This document shows, piece by piece, positions 10,076-22,400 of a stretch of DNA of 64,000 nucleotides. The notes under the pieces were generated by a model. The model was not told the DNA's origin, searched no databases, and worked only from the letters and a program-made list of their open reading frames with translations. Position numbers and translations under genes: made by a program. Location of the stretch: positions 70,733,671-70,797,670 of the forward strand of contig NC_079492.1 of assembly GCF_020520425.1 (NCBI RefSeq). The letters run 5' to 3'. Origin of the DNA: Spinacia oleracea. Its lineage: Eukaryota; Streptophyta; Magnoliopsida; Caryophyllales; Amaranthaceae. Every line of letters begins with the position of its first letter. Within the stretch, counting starts at the first letter, position 1.

Positions 10076-11776
10076 ATGTCGACAAAACCATTAACGAGGG
10101 CGGAGAAAATAAGGTCAGTTTTTTCATAAACCACAATGTTTATGTTTGCAATCACAACACCATTTAGAAAGTCATATAATTATACTTTACATCTGTGCCT
10201 TGTTTGACAGGATCTGCAGTCAATCTTCAATTGTTTGCCTAGAAATCTGGTACCAAGGGAAATTCGTGTTCCACCCAAAAAAGGGATACGAAAATGGCCT
10301 GTCCGAGATGATTACAGTATCAAAGCGCCGGTTAAACCTAGAAACGGTGCAGGAAATCATAACCTCTCTAGGATGTACTGATGAGTACACGATCTGGTTT
10401 GTTGGAGACATGGATAGATTTGATGAAGATGCTATTTCAATTGAAGAGGAGGACGATTTCTATGATCTGGTAGCCCTCACAGCCACTACTCCAGTGGTAC
10501 ATGTAGTTATTCAGCACAAAAATGGTGAAGAGGAAGAAAGGGGGATCTCGAAAAGGAAGTCGACGGCGGTTGTTCATTTAGCCTCCAAAAAACCTAGGGT
10601 AAGAATGTTTTAAATTATTATTTATTTTTGGTGTTTTTTTACCTATTACATATTATACATAATGAAGACTTATTATTAATTAAATTAAATGTAATTAAAT
10701 AAATTATGACAATGTTCAGGGGCCTTTGTCTGGAAATTTAAGCAGTGGGGAAATGGATAACCACTGTGGGGGTAGTGCTGGTAACGGATCCTCTAGGAAG
10801 GTATTCTGGTTTTATAGCAACTGTATTCAATGATTTGTTTCAATTACAAATGTGGTAAACATTAGTTTAAACCCATTATTTTACCTATACAGATTCTTGG
10901 AATGGGTTGTGGTGTTAGGCAGTTTGCAAAACTGGTCTCAAATTTGACTGGAAAACAAAAAATGTGGATAGCTGATATGGGATTTGAGGAACTATTGTTC
11001 ATGCGAATTACAAACATCGATCCAAAATTTGGGTATTGGATTACTTCTAGGTTTGATCCAATTTCGTGTGAACTAAAAATAAGGGAGAATTACAAGGTGA
11101 AGATAGATGAGAAAATGGTGGGTTGTGTTTTGGGGCTAAGGTATGGTAGAACTCAACTACATCCGGATTATTCAACTAAAAGTATTGCTCTAGAAATGAA
11201 GAAGATGTATAAACAAAATACAGTGTACGGAGCGATAAAGGAATCGGAGGTATACACTAAGATAGTTGGGAAAGAACCCAGTTTGAAGACGTTTCAAATG
11301 CATTTTTTGCTGTATTGTTTGGGTATCCTATTGTGCCCAACACAAAAGTGTGGTTGGATTAGCCCGTTACATGTCTCCGTCCTAGAACACGCATTTAAAT
11401 CAAGTGAATTCAATTGGGCAACGTACTTGTTGGACTGGCTTGTAAAATATGGTTTGAAATTCTCGAAATCAAAGAAAGGCTATGGAGGATGCACCCTACT
11501 ATTACTAGTAAGTCCATTTCTTAAAGAATATCCTAGAGTTATGACTTGTGCAATGCGTGCAACGATTGTTTCTTATTTCCAATTCGTATTTGCCAGATTA
11601 TATACATTGATAGGCTCGCTCCATCAAGGGCAAATCTAAACTTAAAACCAAATTCAAGTCGCCTACGCATTTGGGACCAAGACAGTGTTGATCGTGTTCT
11701 GAAAACAGACATTGGCCCGAACGAGGAGTATGGATACGGAAATGTTGTGGAAGACTACTTCTATGGGGACATTTAG
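10076..11776 (+). CDS. Five-exon PB1-like plus DUF1985-like domain protein
   Basis: The exons 10076-10113, 10211-10598, 10720-10800, 10893-11507 and 11597-11776 all carry GT-AG borders and join in one frame of 433 residues. Residues of about 15-115 resemble the PB1-like domain that begins many plant MULE transposases (LEIWYQGKFVF, then TVQEIITSLGC and a VHVVIQH strand). After a basic linker (SKRKS..SKKPR), exons 4 and 5 match the middle exons of the minus-strand Ulp1-like gene at 3518-4347: RENYKVKIDEKMV against RDDYEFVIDEQVI, and IIYIDRLAPS against IAYLDRIRYA. No peptidase domain follows. The mix of transposase-type and Ulp1-associated domains points to a transposon-derived gene. Its function is unknown and no break is visible. 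Confidence 0.65.
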
Positions 11777-12184
11777 CGCGATAGGCTCTTTGTTATTGTG
11801 AGTGTTCTGTATTTGGGACATTAACTTGGTAATTGTTAATTGTATTTGTTTGTATTCCACTTTTTACATATTCCCTTTGCCACTTTTCTATTTACAAGTT
11901 TTTATAAATTTCGAAAGTGTTCCCAAATGAGGCAACACAATGAGTTTTTTAATTTACATGTATGTCAAACATTGTAGTGTTGTTCAAGTAATACAATTGT
12001 TCCACTGTTGTTGTTTAAACATTAATATTTGGCGTATGCCTTTATTTCTTTACTCCAAAACAACACACCAGCGTACCGTTGGACTACAACGGTCATATTT
12101 CCACTTCTATGTATATATTAGGTAATCAACCACCACCAACCACTACAACTACAGAAATAACTGACTGCTTTGATAAAAAAAACA
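11777..12184. other. Spacer with probable TATA box of the GRF gene
   Basis: Non-coding. The motif tatatatta at 12112-12120 lies about 65 bases before the ATG at 12185 and is the likely TATA element. Otherwise nothing is recognised. Confidence 0.4.
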
Positions 12185-12720
12185 ATGGTTGTAGAGAGCA
12201 GAAGCGCAAACTCTACGTCATCTACAAAGAATAGCTCAAACGTAGCGACTTCACCTCTCCTGTGTTACCACGGTTATAAACCGAAGCTGCAGACTTGCAA
12301 GCACACTAAGAACGTTGGACAGAGGTTTTATTCTTGTCCGTCATGGAAGGTAGTACATACATTACCTTATCTGTATAATAATTTTTAAGTATTAGTGACT
12401 AATGGGAAATTTTCAATGGCCAGGATGATAACTGTGGTTTTTTTTTGTGGGAGAATGAAGTGAATTGTCACATTCTAGAGACAATCAAAGACGAAAATTT
12501 GGAACTCAACAACACAATAATCCGCTGCAAATTTGAGAAAGAAAAGTTACAAATGAAAATAGACCACTTGCTTGAAAAATTGTCCGATGCGGAAATGAGG
12601 AACGTAGATTTGGCGAAACAAATGGTCGAAGCAAGGACTACTGAGAAAATGGCTTTTGGGTTGTGTTTTGTGTTGTCGTTCGTTTGGTTAATCGTTACAA
12701 GCTTAGGATGGGGACAATAA
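12185..12720 (+). CDS. GRF-type zinc-finger protein with C-terminal membrane anchor
   Basis: Two exons, 12185-12349 and 12424-12720, flank a 74-base intron (aag|gtagta ... ggccag|gatgat) and give 153 residues. Residues of about 31-68 form a GRF zinc finger, a nucleic-acid-binding fold: a cysteine in CYHG, then CKHTKN, GQRFYSCPSW and, from exon 2, NCGFFLWENE. The usual CxC start is CYH here, so one ligand may be a histidine. A charged heptad-like region follows (residues 80-130, probable coiled coil), then a hydrophobic segment FGLCFVLSFVWLIV near the C-terminus that should span a membrane. This GRF, coiled coil, tail anchor order is common in small plant proteins found near transposons. A second copy with a stop codon lies in the MULE at 18614. 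Confidence 0.75.
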
Positions 12721-13152
12721 TTCTACATATCCATGTAACAATTACAATTAATATGCAAATTTAAATACATTTGGCCTCAGTTTTTTTGGTGCTTACCATT
12801 TAAGAGTCAAATATTTTTGGGAATCAAATTGTATATGTAATGCACGCCTAGATCATACCTTTATTGATGACCAAAAGTCATTCACCATTTACCTTTATTG
12901 GATTTGGATATTTATTAAGAAGGAACAAATACAATTAATGAAGGACACATTACCCATATGGGTAATAATATTTAATCTTAAAACACTGTAAATTATTAAA
13001 AATATTTAATACAAGGTCTCCTAGTGACTATAAATGCAAATAGAGCATGCCTAAGACAAACCCCACCAACGTATCCTACCAAACTCAATCTTGCACAAAA
13101 AAATAGCCCCTTCCACAAATAACATCCAACTACATCATAATAGGTCAACACC
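12721..13152. promoter_or_regulatory. Upstream region and TATA box of the first NAC gene
   Basis: Non-coding AT-rich sequence. The motif tataaat at 13029-13035 lies 118 bases before the ATG at 13153 and is a good core-promoter candidate. No other element is recognised. Confidence 0.5.
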
Positions 13153-14127
13153 ATGGAAAATGGTCAAAATGTGTCCTCAATTGAGCAACATGAGCCCCAT
13201 AAACAGGTATTGTCACATAATTTAGCTTAAACTTACATATCTATTGTCCTACTATTTAGTTTCTGTTTTCCAGATTTTATACAAAATGTATTACATACAT
13301 GGATGTGGAAGCATTACATTGTTTGTTCAACAATTCATAACTAACTCGTCGGCAATTTCGTAGGAAACCGAACAACATATGTACACACACAATGTGGTGA
13401 GCATAAACAACTTCGGCACACAACCGGGTTTTCGGTTCGCACCAACTGATGAAGAGCTGCTACTATATTACTTAAAAGGGAAGGTGTTGGGAAAATCTTT
13501 GGGAAGGGACACGATTGGTGAAGTTAACGTTTTTAAATTTGCACCATGGGATCTTCCATATATGTCTTGTTCAAAAAGTAATGACTTAGTATGGTTTTTT
13601 TTTGCCCACCAGAAAAAAAATACGATAAGGGTAATAAGACTAACAGATCTAATATTTTTGGTTATTGGAAATCATCGGGGAAGGATAGGACCGTTAAAGA
13701 GAGAGCGTCACATCCTCCACGTCCTATAGGTACAATCAAATCATTAGTTTTCCACAAAGGAAAACCACCAAAGGGGGAGCGAACTAATTGGGTGATGTAC
13801 GAGTATAGGCTATTAGAAGATAATATGTCCGATGTAACAAATAGCAATGGTTCGTATTGTGTCTACAAGTTATTTCAGAAAGAGGGTTTGGGACCACGAA
13901 ATGGACACAACTACGGGGCTATATTTTACGAAAAGGATCTTGCGGAGAATTGCAGCTCAAGTACTAGTAACAACGTCGAATATCCTACAAATACAGCTCA
14001 ATGTACTACAACTATTACGTTTACGTCATCAAACACGGACAACCAACATTTCAATGGAAATTTCTTAGACGATGAAGTGTTCATCAATAAGGGATGGGGG
14101 GAAATTCTTTCTATGTTGGATGACTAA
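13153..14127 (+). CDS. NAC-domain transcription-factor-like protein with homopolymer frameshift
   Basis: Exon 1 is 13153-13206 (MENGQNVSS...) and exon 2 starts at 13364 after a cgtag acceptor; both are phase 0. NAC subdomains appear in order: GFRFAPTDEELLLYYLKGKV (A), then DLPYMSCSK (B), CPPEKKYDKGNKTNRS and FGYWKSSGKDR (C), NWVMYEYRL (D) and YCVYKLFQKEG (E). NAC factors bind CACG-type DNA sites in the nucleus. The frame shifts at the nine-T run 13595-13603: subdomain A reads in the frame of the ATG, while the CPPEKK block reads one frame over and then runs to the stop at 14125-14127. One T more or two fewer would restore continuity, so this is either a recent lesion or a base-calling error. 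The acidic tail ends WGEILSMLDD. It lies in tandem with a second NAC gene 667 bases downstream. Confidence 0.7.
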
Positions 14128-14793
14128 ATTAAAGAATGGAAAAATCGGATTTTTATTATCACTGCACTTTAAATTTTATGTTCAATATTCGTAGCATGAA
14201 CATTGTACCCAATCTAAATCTCTTCAATGTATTATTACGCATGTTTTTTCTTAACAAATTATAGAACATTTAAATGACATTGTGTTTGAAAGTGTAAAAG
14301 TAATGTAAAAGAATTAAAAGAAAAAAATATATAAAGGAGACATAATCATGACAAAAATCTTACACGCCTTCCTATAAAAGTAACACATAAGTTCTTTACC
14401 TTTTTTTTTAATTTTATTTGTTATTAATATGGTACACACGGTTATTAATTAATATAGGCATGCTTTTACCTTTTTACACATTATTAATTAAATTGTTTCA
14501 ATTAATTAATTTCAAAATTGACTATTTTTGGAACAAAATAGTCAACATGACAATCAAATCACGTTTAGAATGGGATTTAGACTACCCGCATTCTACTCTA
14601 ATGGCCAAAGAGTTGCAGAGACATGCAACTTTTCAGATTCTTCTTGGGCAATCTTATCAAATAATATTCCACCCCATAAAACCCAAACAATCTTCCACAT
14701 TTAAATCCCCTTATAACCCATCATCTCTCAAACTACTCCTTCCATTCGTTCCCTCAAACTACAACTCAAACCCGACAACTTCTCTCAAAAAAA
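14128..14793. other. Spacer between the two NAC genes
   Basis: AT-rich, with a T/A run near 14400. A weak TATA-like ttataa at about 14709-14714 precedes the next ATG by about 80 bases. The 134-residue open frame here (14418-14822) has no coding features apart from overlapping the next gene's first exon. Confidence 0.4.
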
Positions 14794-16736
14794 ATGGAAC
14801 CAGTTATGGTTTTCGCGGATAACGAGCAAGCTAAAGGACAACCAAGGACCCCCAAGGTATGAAAATATGAAATCTTTTCGTTTTGGTTTTGTTTGGGTAA
14901 CCAAGTTTGTTTGGTTTTTCCGTTAATAGAGTAGAGATTTTTCTTAATTTGCTATTAATTCTAATTGAACCACATGGTAGATTCAAATTACTTTCTTTGT
15001 GAGTAGGTTTCACTAGTTTAGGACCTTAAAATCGTGTAATAATTCATTTTGCTTTAGCTATTTCGTGTATAATCTATTATTACTAATTCGTTCCATCAAT
15101 TTTTACTAATTGAATTCAATTTCATATTTAAAAAAATGCCCATTAAGCTGATTTCAAAAGAGATTTGTGATAAATTTATACTAAAATAAAATTACAATCC
15201 AATAATAATACTTTGTCTAGCATTAGTCTACAGGTCAAGTCCGAATTTTATAGTGGTTGAATCATAAAAAATAAAAATACACAAGAATGACTAAACTAAA
15301 TTAAGAATGGTTCGAAAATCAGAAGTTTAATCCAAATTAAAAAATCTTAATGTTTCGAAAAAATTGATTGTACTGTTATTAAATTACATGTTCAATTCAG
15401 GTATTAGATACATAACGGATATTTTTTTCTTTGGCTATATTGAAAATATCCGTGAGATCTATCTAAACTACATTGACTATTCTACACTACAACAATTTCA
15501 CATATTTTACTACTTGTATTGGGCTGATTTAAATGCAAGATAAGAGAAAACCTTGTACATATTAAAAAAAGTTCACAAATATAGTAATATTTAACATTCA
15601 TGTTTTCAATTTCATTGACTACAATAACGTAAAAATACGTAAAGAATCGACATTGTGTAACAACTCGAACTTTTGCGTTTTTTTTTTGGAGATCCTAGTT
15701 TACAATATGTACCCTTATTGTGATTCGAATTAGTATTTCAACAACGGTAATTAACGACAAAGTGAACTTTAAAACCAAACAATAAATGACTTTTACTGTG
15801 GTTGTATTACAAAACTAGATCTTAACTTTCATTTAGATTAAACAATGACATGCATATGTCAAGTAAGGCTACTAAATATTAAAAACAAAACAATATGGAA
15901 CTAATCAAATATATACACGAGTACACGACAACTACATACAAGTCTGGTGATTTTGTTGTGTACGGTATGCCCTAATATAACCAAAAAAAATTCCATGTAA
16001 ATTAACAAGTTAAAGAACAAGTGTTCAAATCATCTTCTACATTCACTTTTTGTTAGGGTTGTGTGAATACTTATCAGTGCACTAGTACTTGCAGCTAAGT
16101 GTTGAACAAAAAAAGAAGGGCGAACCAGGTTACAGATTCGCTCCAACAGAGGAGGAGTTGATTTTATTTTTCCTAAGACGGAAAGTTTTGGGAAAACCAG
16201 ACCGCGGTCATACAATATGTGAGGTAGACTATTACAAATACCCACCATGGGAACTTCCCAACCTATGCGGTTCAGACTCGGGAAATCGAATTTGGCATTT
16301 CTTCGCGAAGAAAGAGCTAAAATACAACACGGGTTGCAAAAAGAGCAGGCGTGATACACTATGGGGTTCATGGAAGAAAACAGGCAAAGATAAGCCTGTT
16401 AGATCATCCGCAACTCCAAGAGTGATCGGAAAAAAGTCAACCTTAATTTTTCACATGATGGTGCAGGGGAAGGTGGAAAAGGATAGGACAGATTGGGTTA
16501 TGCATGAGTATAGGCTTGACGATGCTAAGCTACAGGGACAAAATGTGGATCAAGAATCTTACGTGATCATCAAGTTATATAAAAAAAAGCGGGATCGGAC
16601 GCCAACCTGGAGATAACTATGGTGAGGCATTCTTGGAGGAGGATGGTATACGGATGATGATGAGCCTGAAATAAGAAATCAAGAGGAGAACGATGCCTTT
16701 GATATGTTGGCTAGGGACTACTCCTTGTTACCATGA
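14794..16736 (+). pseudogene. Second NAC-domain gene, damaged
   Basis: Exon 1 is 14794-14856 (MEPVMVFADNEQ...). A long 1,238-base intron starts gtatga and ends tgcag at 16094. Exon 2 follows in phase 0 with NAC subdomains GYRFAPTEEELILFFLRRKV, ICEVDYYKYPPWELP, FFAKKELKYNTG, LWGSWKKTGKDKPV, DWVMHEYRLDD and SYVIIKLYKKK. The exon structure copies that of the NAC gene at 13153, so the two arose by tandem duplication. The frame leaves register at the eight-A run 16581-16588; one A fewer puts GDNYGEAFLEED in frame, matching the neighbour's NYGAIFYEKDL. A second slip is needed near 16641-16650 to reach the acidic tail ending MLARDYSLLP with its stop at 16734-16736. It is a pseudogene unless both indels are assembly errors. 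Confidence 0.65.
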
Positions 16737-18084
16737 TAAAAAAAATGGATGCTGCTGCTGCTATGTATTTTGTTGTAATATAATTCAACCAAAACTAACT
16801 ACAATGCTGAATCTAACCCACTGAAATTAGGGGTCTTTTGCTATATCATGATCGCCTTCATGTATATGTGGTTGATGTAGTTATGACTATGCAATAGGGG
16901 GGCTTTTGCCTTGACATTTCCCCTATGGTTGCGTTAATGACGTATGAATATTTCTGATTAAGTAGTATAGTTATGTTGTGTGTTCGTTGGGTTTCCCTAA
17001 CGACATTACTTCACGAACAACTTCTTGTGAATTCTTATTACATGATATGTATTTTGTAATTTGCATTAGGGTGTGCAAAAAATCCGGAAAACCAAAATGG
17101 AATCCGAAAAGGCGGATAACCGAACCAAATAATAGGGTTAGGGTCAGTCTTTTTTATTTTAAAAAATAACGTAACCGAACATGCGGGTAAAAGACCCGAA
17201 CAACGGGTCACCAAACCGTCTGAAATTACAATTTTGTTTTAAAATAATAGGTTTTTTAACCGATTTTTCCAATAATATTTTTTTACAACATTTATCTTAT
17301 TGTTTTCTCCTAAATATTGTTGGTCTTGTTGTCTCGCTGTTTTGCTCAATTGTTTATATTTATTGTTGTCTGCTAATTACAAGACTATGAATCAAAGATT
17401 TTGTTTAGAAATATTTTAAAAAATGAATTACATTAGCCTAGCATACATTTATCGTGTTAAGAAATATTTTACAAAAATGAATTACATGTGCTAATATACA
17501 TTTACATACTAGAACCCTAGGTCAAGCATTTATTTACTGATAAGGTAAAATATGCTAATATTTAACATTTATTTACTGAATACTAATTTAATATTCACTG
17601 TATATAGAATTATTATTATCTAAATAAACGTACAGTCAACACGCTCATATACTTTTCTTTTCAACAAATAGCAATGACTTCGGCCTCACGTCACAATGGT
17701 TACACGTCACAAGTACTATAGTTTGTACGAAAACAACAAGTTGATGCTTCATCTATAATTGGCTTTTGATTAAATGAATTAAGTTAGGTCAAACGTATAA
17801 TAAAATTTATTGAGTGAATGATCTTCTCTTTCCTATGACTTTTCCATTTCATTAATTTGAAGTTTAATCCATTACCCAACTTGTTTTATTTATTTAGTCA
17901 ATTGATTCTAACCTCTTTCCCTTGTTTTTATCCGCAGTTAAAGCCGGTGAGCCGGTGATAAATGACAAGTTGAGACATGTATTCTTCCTCATACTGATTA
18001 TAAAAACGCATTGTGTTTAATTCCGGGCCGGGACAGTAACATATATACTTACAGGTTAGATTGCGCTTCTTAGTTGCTAGGGAG
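16737..18084. other. Non-coding spacer with possible MITE remnant
   Basis: AT-rich and without convincing coding potential. Around 17070-17220 the phrase gggtgtgcaaaaaatccgg, followed by repeated aaccgaac and acccgaac words, resembles non-autonomous DNA elements common in plants, but I could not define its ends. The region 17240-17640 holds a repeated aaatgaattaca / tacattta word. Confidence 0.35.
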
Positions 18085-18098
18085 TACTCCCTCCGTCC

Positions 18099-18237
18099 GA
18101 GTAAATAGGTCTGGAGGTCCCTAAACTTTGCCAAAAGGAGCAGTTAGGTCCCTCAAGTTTCAAAAGGAGCATTTAGGTCCCTCAAAATGGATGGAAAACG
18201 CTGCTTTTTGTTTTCCGTCACTAACGGCCGTTAAAAT
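18099..18237 (+). repeat. Left terminal inverted repeat of the MULE
   Basis: Its complement is found at 25257-25394 with few differences over about 123 bases; the outermost 16 bases are less conserved (gagtaaataggtctgg against gagtaaactgtactga). Confidence 0.85.
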
Positions 18238-18613
18238 TCAATTAAATTAAAAGGAAACTAAATAAAAGGCACTAAACGACAAAAAAACAGTTACATTTAC
18301 CATTTACCAATAATTAAATAAAGGGAAATTCATTTCAGTTAGCTTTTTCCAAAAATATAGCCGTTGAGGCTCTCAAAAAACAGAGTATTTAACATTCCAT
18401 GCACAACAAAACAACAATAAAACACTTAAAAAACAAAATTCTTTCTTCTCCATCTTCTGCTCTGTGTTTTTTCTCTGTTGCTCCACCATAGCTGACTCTT
18501 CTCAACAAAAAGGTATTTTTCTGCCATTTTTTTAAAAAATCTTAAGTTAGCTTATTTTAACAATAATTAAACATATTTAGGAAATAATTATTTAAACGTA
18601 ATTTATTTGCAGA

Positions 18614-19060
18614 ATGATGAACAGGGCTATCTCTTTGTTCAACAATGGTGATAATGAACACCCTAAGAGGTGCTACTGTGGATTCACAGTATCCATTCAA
18701 AAGACATGGACAAAAGAAAATCCTTGAAGGAGGTTCATTGCTTGTCCAGATTATGATGTTGAAACAAACAGAAGGGGTTGCATCTTTTTTAGATGGATTG
18801 ATGAACAAGAACCAACAACTTGGCAAACAATTGTCATACTAGGGTTAATGCAAGATAAACAAAGCCTTGCTGCTGAAGTTGATAGTTTTAGGACAAAACT
18901 TAGTGAAGCTAACAATTATGCAAGGAAGAGGGAGGTAGACTATGTGATGAGCAAGATGAGAAGACTTATTAGTGTGAAATGTGAAGTGTGGGTTGTAATC
19001 CTAGTGGTTCTGTTTTTTTTTTATCTGGTTTGTTTTAAGTTAAGTGGGTTAAGTGGGTAG
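18614..19060 (+). pseudogene. GRF zinc-finger gene carried by the MULE, one nonsense codon
   Basis: A 148-codon frame from ATG 18614 to TAG 19058 is intact except for TGA at 18725-18727. Before it comes RCYCGFTVSIQKTWTKENP and after it RRFIACPDY...RRGCIFFRWIDEQEPTTW, so the stop replaces the glycine expected in NPGRRF. The CxC, later CPDY and GC.FFRW residues make a GRF zinc finger, followed by a coiled-coil-like region (LAAEVDSFRTKLSEANNYAR) and a hydrophobic tail (VVILVVLFFFYLVCF) that would anchor it in a membrane. An acceptor (ttgcag) at 18607-18612 just before the ATG suggests an upstream leader exon. Same domain order as the GRF gene at 12185. Confidence 0.75.
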
Positions 19061-19487
19061 GTAAAATGTAATGATCTGCACTAATGAAATGTAATGAAGA
19101 CTTTAAATTCAATAAAATCTAACCTCATGGTCTTTTTTCTAATCTTCTAGCCATTGCAAGATCCTGCAATGCTTTGCTTGATATTGTGTGTCCTTGACTT
19201 GGTTGAGTCTGTGACAATGGGAAGTCATGTGCAGGGAAGGAGTAGATGGTTTGCTCACCCCCATGATCAGAATAGAAAGCTGCAGGAGGTCTTTGCCTCT
19301 GTGGTGTTGGGAAATGTTGTGATATAGGCTGCATTAATTAAAACAAATTAGGAACAAGTTGGCTTCAGTACAGTAAAGTAACATGTAAGAAAGAATTTGA
19401 GTCTATTGAATGACTTACAGTAGCTATTCTTTGATACCCATTTGGGTAGGTATAAATACCCACACCCCTATTGTGCATTGGTATAGC

Positions 19488-22400
19488 TCAACTGGTTCTT
19501 GGGTGTTGTTGCTGTGGTGTGGTCTGCTCTGCAGTAGCATGATTGTTGCTCTGTTGTTGTTGCTTAGGGGCATTCTTGCAACCCCTTTTGTTGTGGCCTA
19601 TCACACCACATAAGCTGCATTTCATAGAACAACCTGTTCTCTTCAGCTTACCAGATGCAGTTACCTCTCCAACACCATATCTCCTCTTTGTTTTAGGTCT
19701 TCCATTGACCTTTTTCACCTTTGGAGCCACAACAATGCTATCAGAAGTAGGCCACTCTTGAGGACCATTTAAAGGCTCTAACAAAAATTCATACGGATTT
19801 TTCATGAAATACCCCTGAATTTTTGCAAAATTCACCAAATGCCCCTCGACTTTCAGAAATTCACCAAATGCCCTCCACTTTTTAACAAATACACTATATA
19901 CTCTTATTTATAAACTTAATACACAAGATGCCCTTAATGACGATTTTCCGTTAGCTCCGTTAACTTTTCCGTTAACTTTTTCCTTAACTAAACTAATTAA
20001 CTCCTAATTAATCTAATTAACTACCCTAAAAAATATTTAACTGCCAACCCACAACTAACCTTCCTCCTAACTCACCCCTTTTATCTTCCCTCTCTCCTTC
20101 TTCCATGGATGCCCAATACCGATCTGCTACTTCCCTTTCTCCTTCTTCAATGGACTCCCAATCCCGATCTGCTACTAACCTTTCTCCTCTCTCCCTTTCA
20201 AATTTGAAAATAAAAATCAAAATAATGCCTCACAAATTCAGTGGCTATAGCATTAGCAGAAGCACACAATCATACTCCTCACAAAGACGCACCAATCATA
20301 CCTCTTTTCAACACCATTAACCACCACCCTTCCTACTAAACCACCTCCTCTTGCTCCGGCCGCATCTCCATTTTCTCTCACCTCCTAAACAACCCCAAAT
20401 GAGGCACATGGGCTTTCATCTCCCACGACCCGGTGGACCCGAATTCGATCCTCAACCTCATCTTCCCACCCACCACCACAATCGTCGCCGGCGAGTCAGC
20501 TAACTCGCCCGAATCGACCAACTCAGACTCGTTCGGGTGAGTGTTCCGATTCGAGCCCCTTGTCGTCGTCGTTGAGTGAAAGGACGTGGGTGCGACTCAG
20601 TTCTTGGTGGCATTGGCTATATCTCGTGGGTTCAGGGAGTCTGGGATTACTAGTGTGACTGGTAAAAGGGTGATTGTTGCAATTTTTGTGTTAATTAGCT
20701 TTTTGTTTTGGTTTTAAAGCAAATTTAAGGGGGAGGAGAGATATTGGGCGGATTTCAATGGTGAGAAGAAGAGGAAGAACCGAAGAATGAAGGTGGGGGA
20801 GAGAGATTGGGCATAAGATGGAAGATGGTGAGGGAAATAAGTAAAGGAAAATAAAGTTTTTTATTTTTAAATTTAGTTAGGGTAATTAAGATAAGTATGG
20901 ATTAATAGAGTTAATTAGGTTAAAGTTGACGGAAATCTAACGGAATTTACAGAAAATGCTCACTAAGGGTATATAGTGTATTTGTTAAAAAGTGGAGGGT
21001 ATTTGGTGAATTTCTGAAAGTCGAGGGGCATTTGGTGAATTTTGCAAAAACTCGGGGGTATTTCATGAAAAATCCGAAATTCATATGCCTTCATGTAGGT
21101 CTGTTTGCAGAAATATGCATTGACATATTGTTCTGGGTGGTCTACTTTATTCCATATAGCAACAATTGCATGTTTGCATGGAATCCCACTCACCTGCCAT
21201 GCATTGCAACTGCAAGTATGTTGGTTCAGATCCACCACATACTTAACCTGTTTTGCACCTTCTCTTACTCCATAGCAAAACCCACCATCCCAGTATGCAT
21301 TCCAACCCCTAGCCCAAATTTTGTGTTTCTCTAACTGAATTTGGATCCTAGGACACAACATTATCTCCTTTTTCCCAATGAAATCTCTTTTCTTATGCAG
21401 TCTTTCCATCAAACCCTCTCTGATATCTTCCAACATGGTAATAATAGGCTTGTGCCTTGCACTCAAGATGTATGCATTAAACACCTCACTCATGTTGTTG
21501 TCTACACTGTCACAACAAGATAATGGAGTGTAGAATGCCCTACACCATTTCTTGTAGTTTCTTTTCAGTAGGTCTTCAGCAGCTTCATGTGAAATACCCC
21601 TCATTACTTCAATGTTTTCATTGAAGTGATTTACTGTGTTGCTTTTTGCAATAGTCTAGAATTGTTTTCTGTATTCTAAACCACCTCCAAACACTCCCCT
21701 AAAGTTACAGTACACATGCCTTGCACACACCCTACTTTCAGCTTGTGGAAACACATTTGACACAGCAGCAAGTAAACCCTTTTGTTGGTCAGACATGAAT
21801 GTGTACCCTGCTCCTTCACTAGTGCCTAAATCAGTAGCTAGAAGTTCTAGAAACCAACTCCATGTGTCAGTGCTCTCAACCTCACAAATAGCCCAAGCCA
21901 AAGGGAACATTTGATTGTTTCCATCCCTCCCTACTGCTACTAACAATTGACCCCCAAATGGTCCCTTTAAGAAACATCCATCAAGTGATATGAAAGGTCT
22001 GCATCCTGCCAAGAACCCTTTCCTAAGTGCCTCAAAACACAAATACAGTCTGTCAAACACATTTGCATCCAACTTCAACTTCACTGTGTTCCCTGGATTG
22101 CTTCTTAGTATCTCAGCTGCATACCTCGGGAGTAATGCATACTGCTCTTTGTATTCACCAACAATGAGTGCTTGACCCCTTCTCCTAGCCCTGGCAGCCT
22201 TGTCTTTGCTCACCCTTATACCCTTTTCTAACCAAATGGTTTCCTGAATATCTTGCACTCTCATGTAAGGGTTAACCTTAAACAGATTCTGGTAGTGTTC
22301 TGCAATCCAATGTGAAGTCATCTTCTTAATGATAGGTGTCCTACCACAAGTGTGCTCACTGACAAATGTTTTCACTGTAAATGACCTTCTTCCTCTATCC

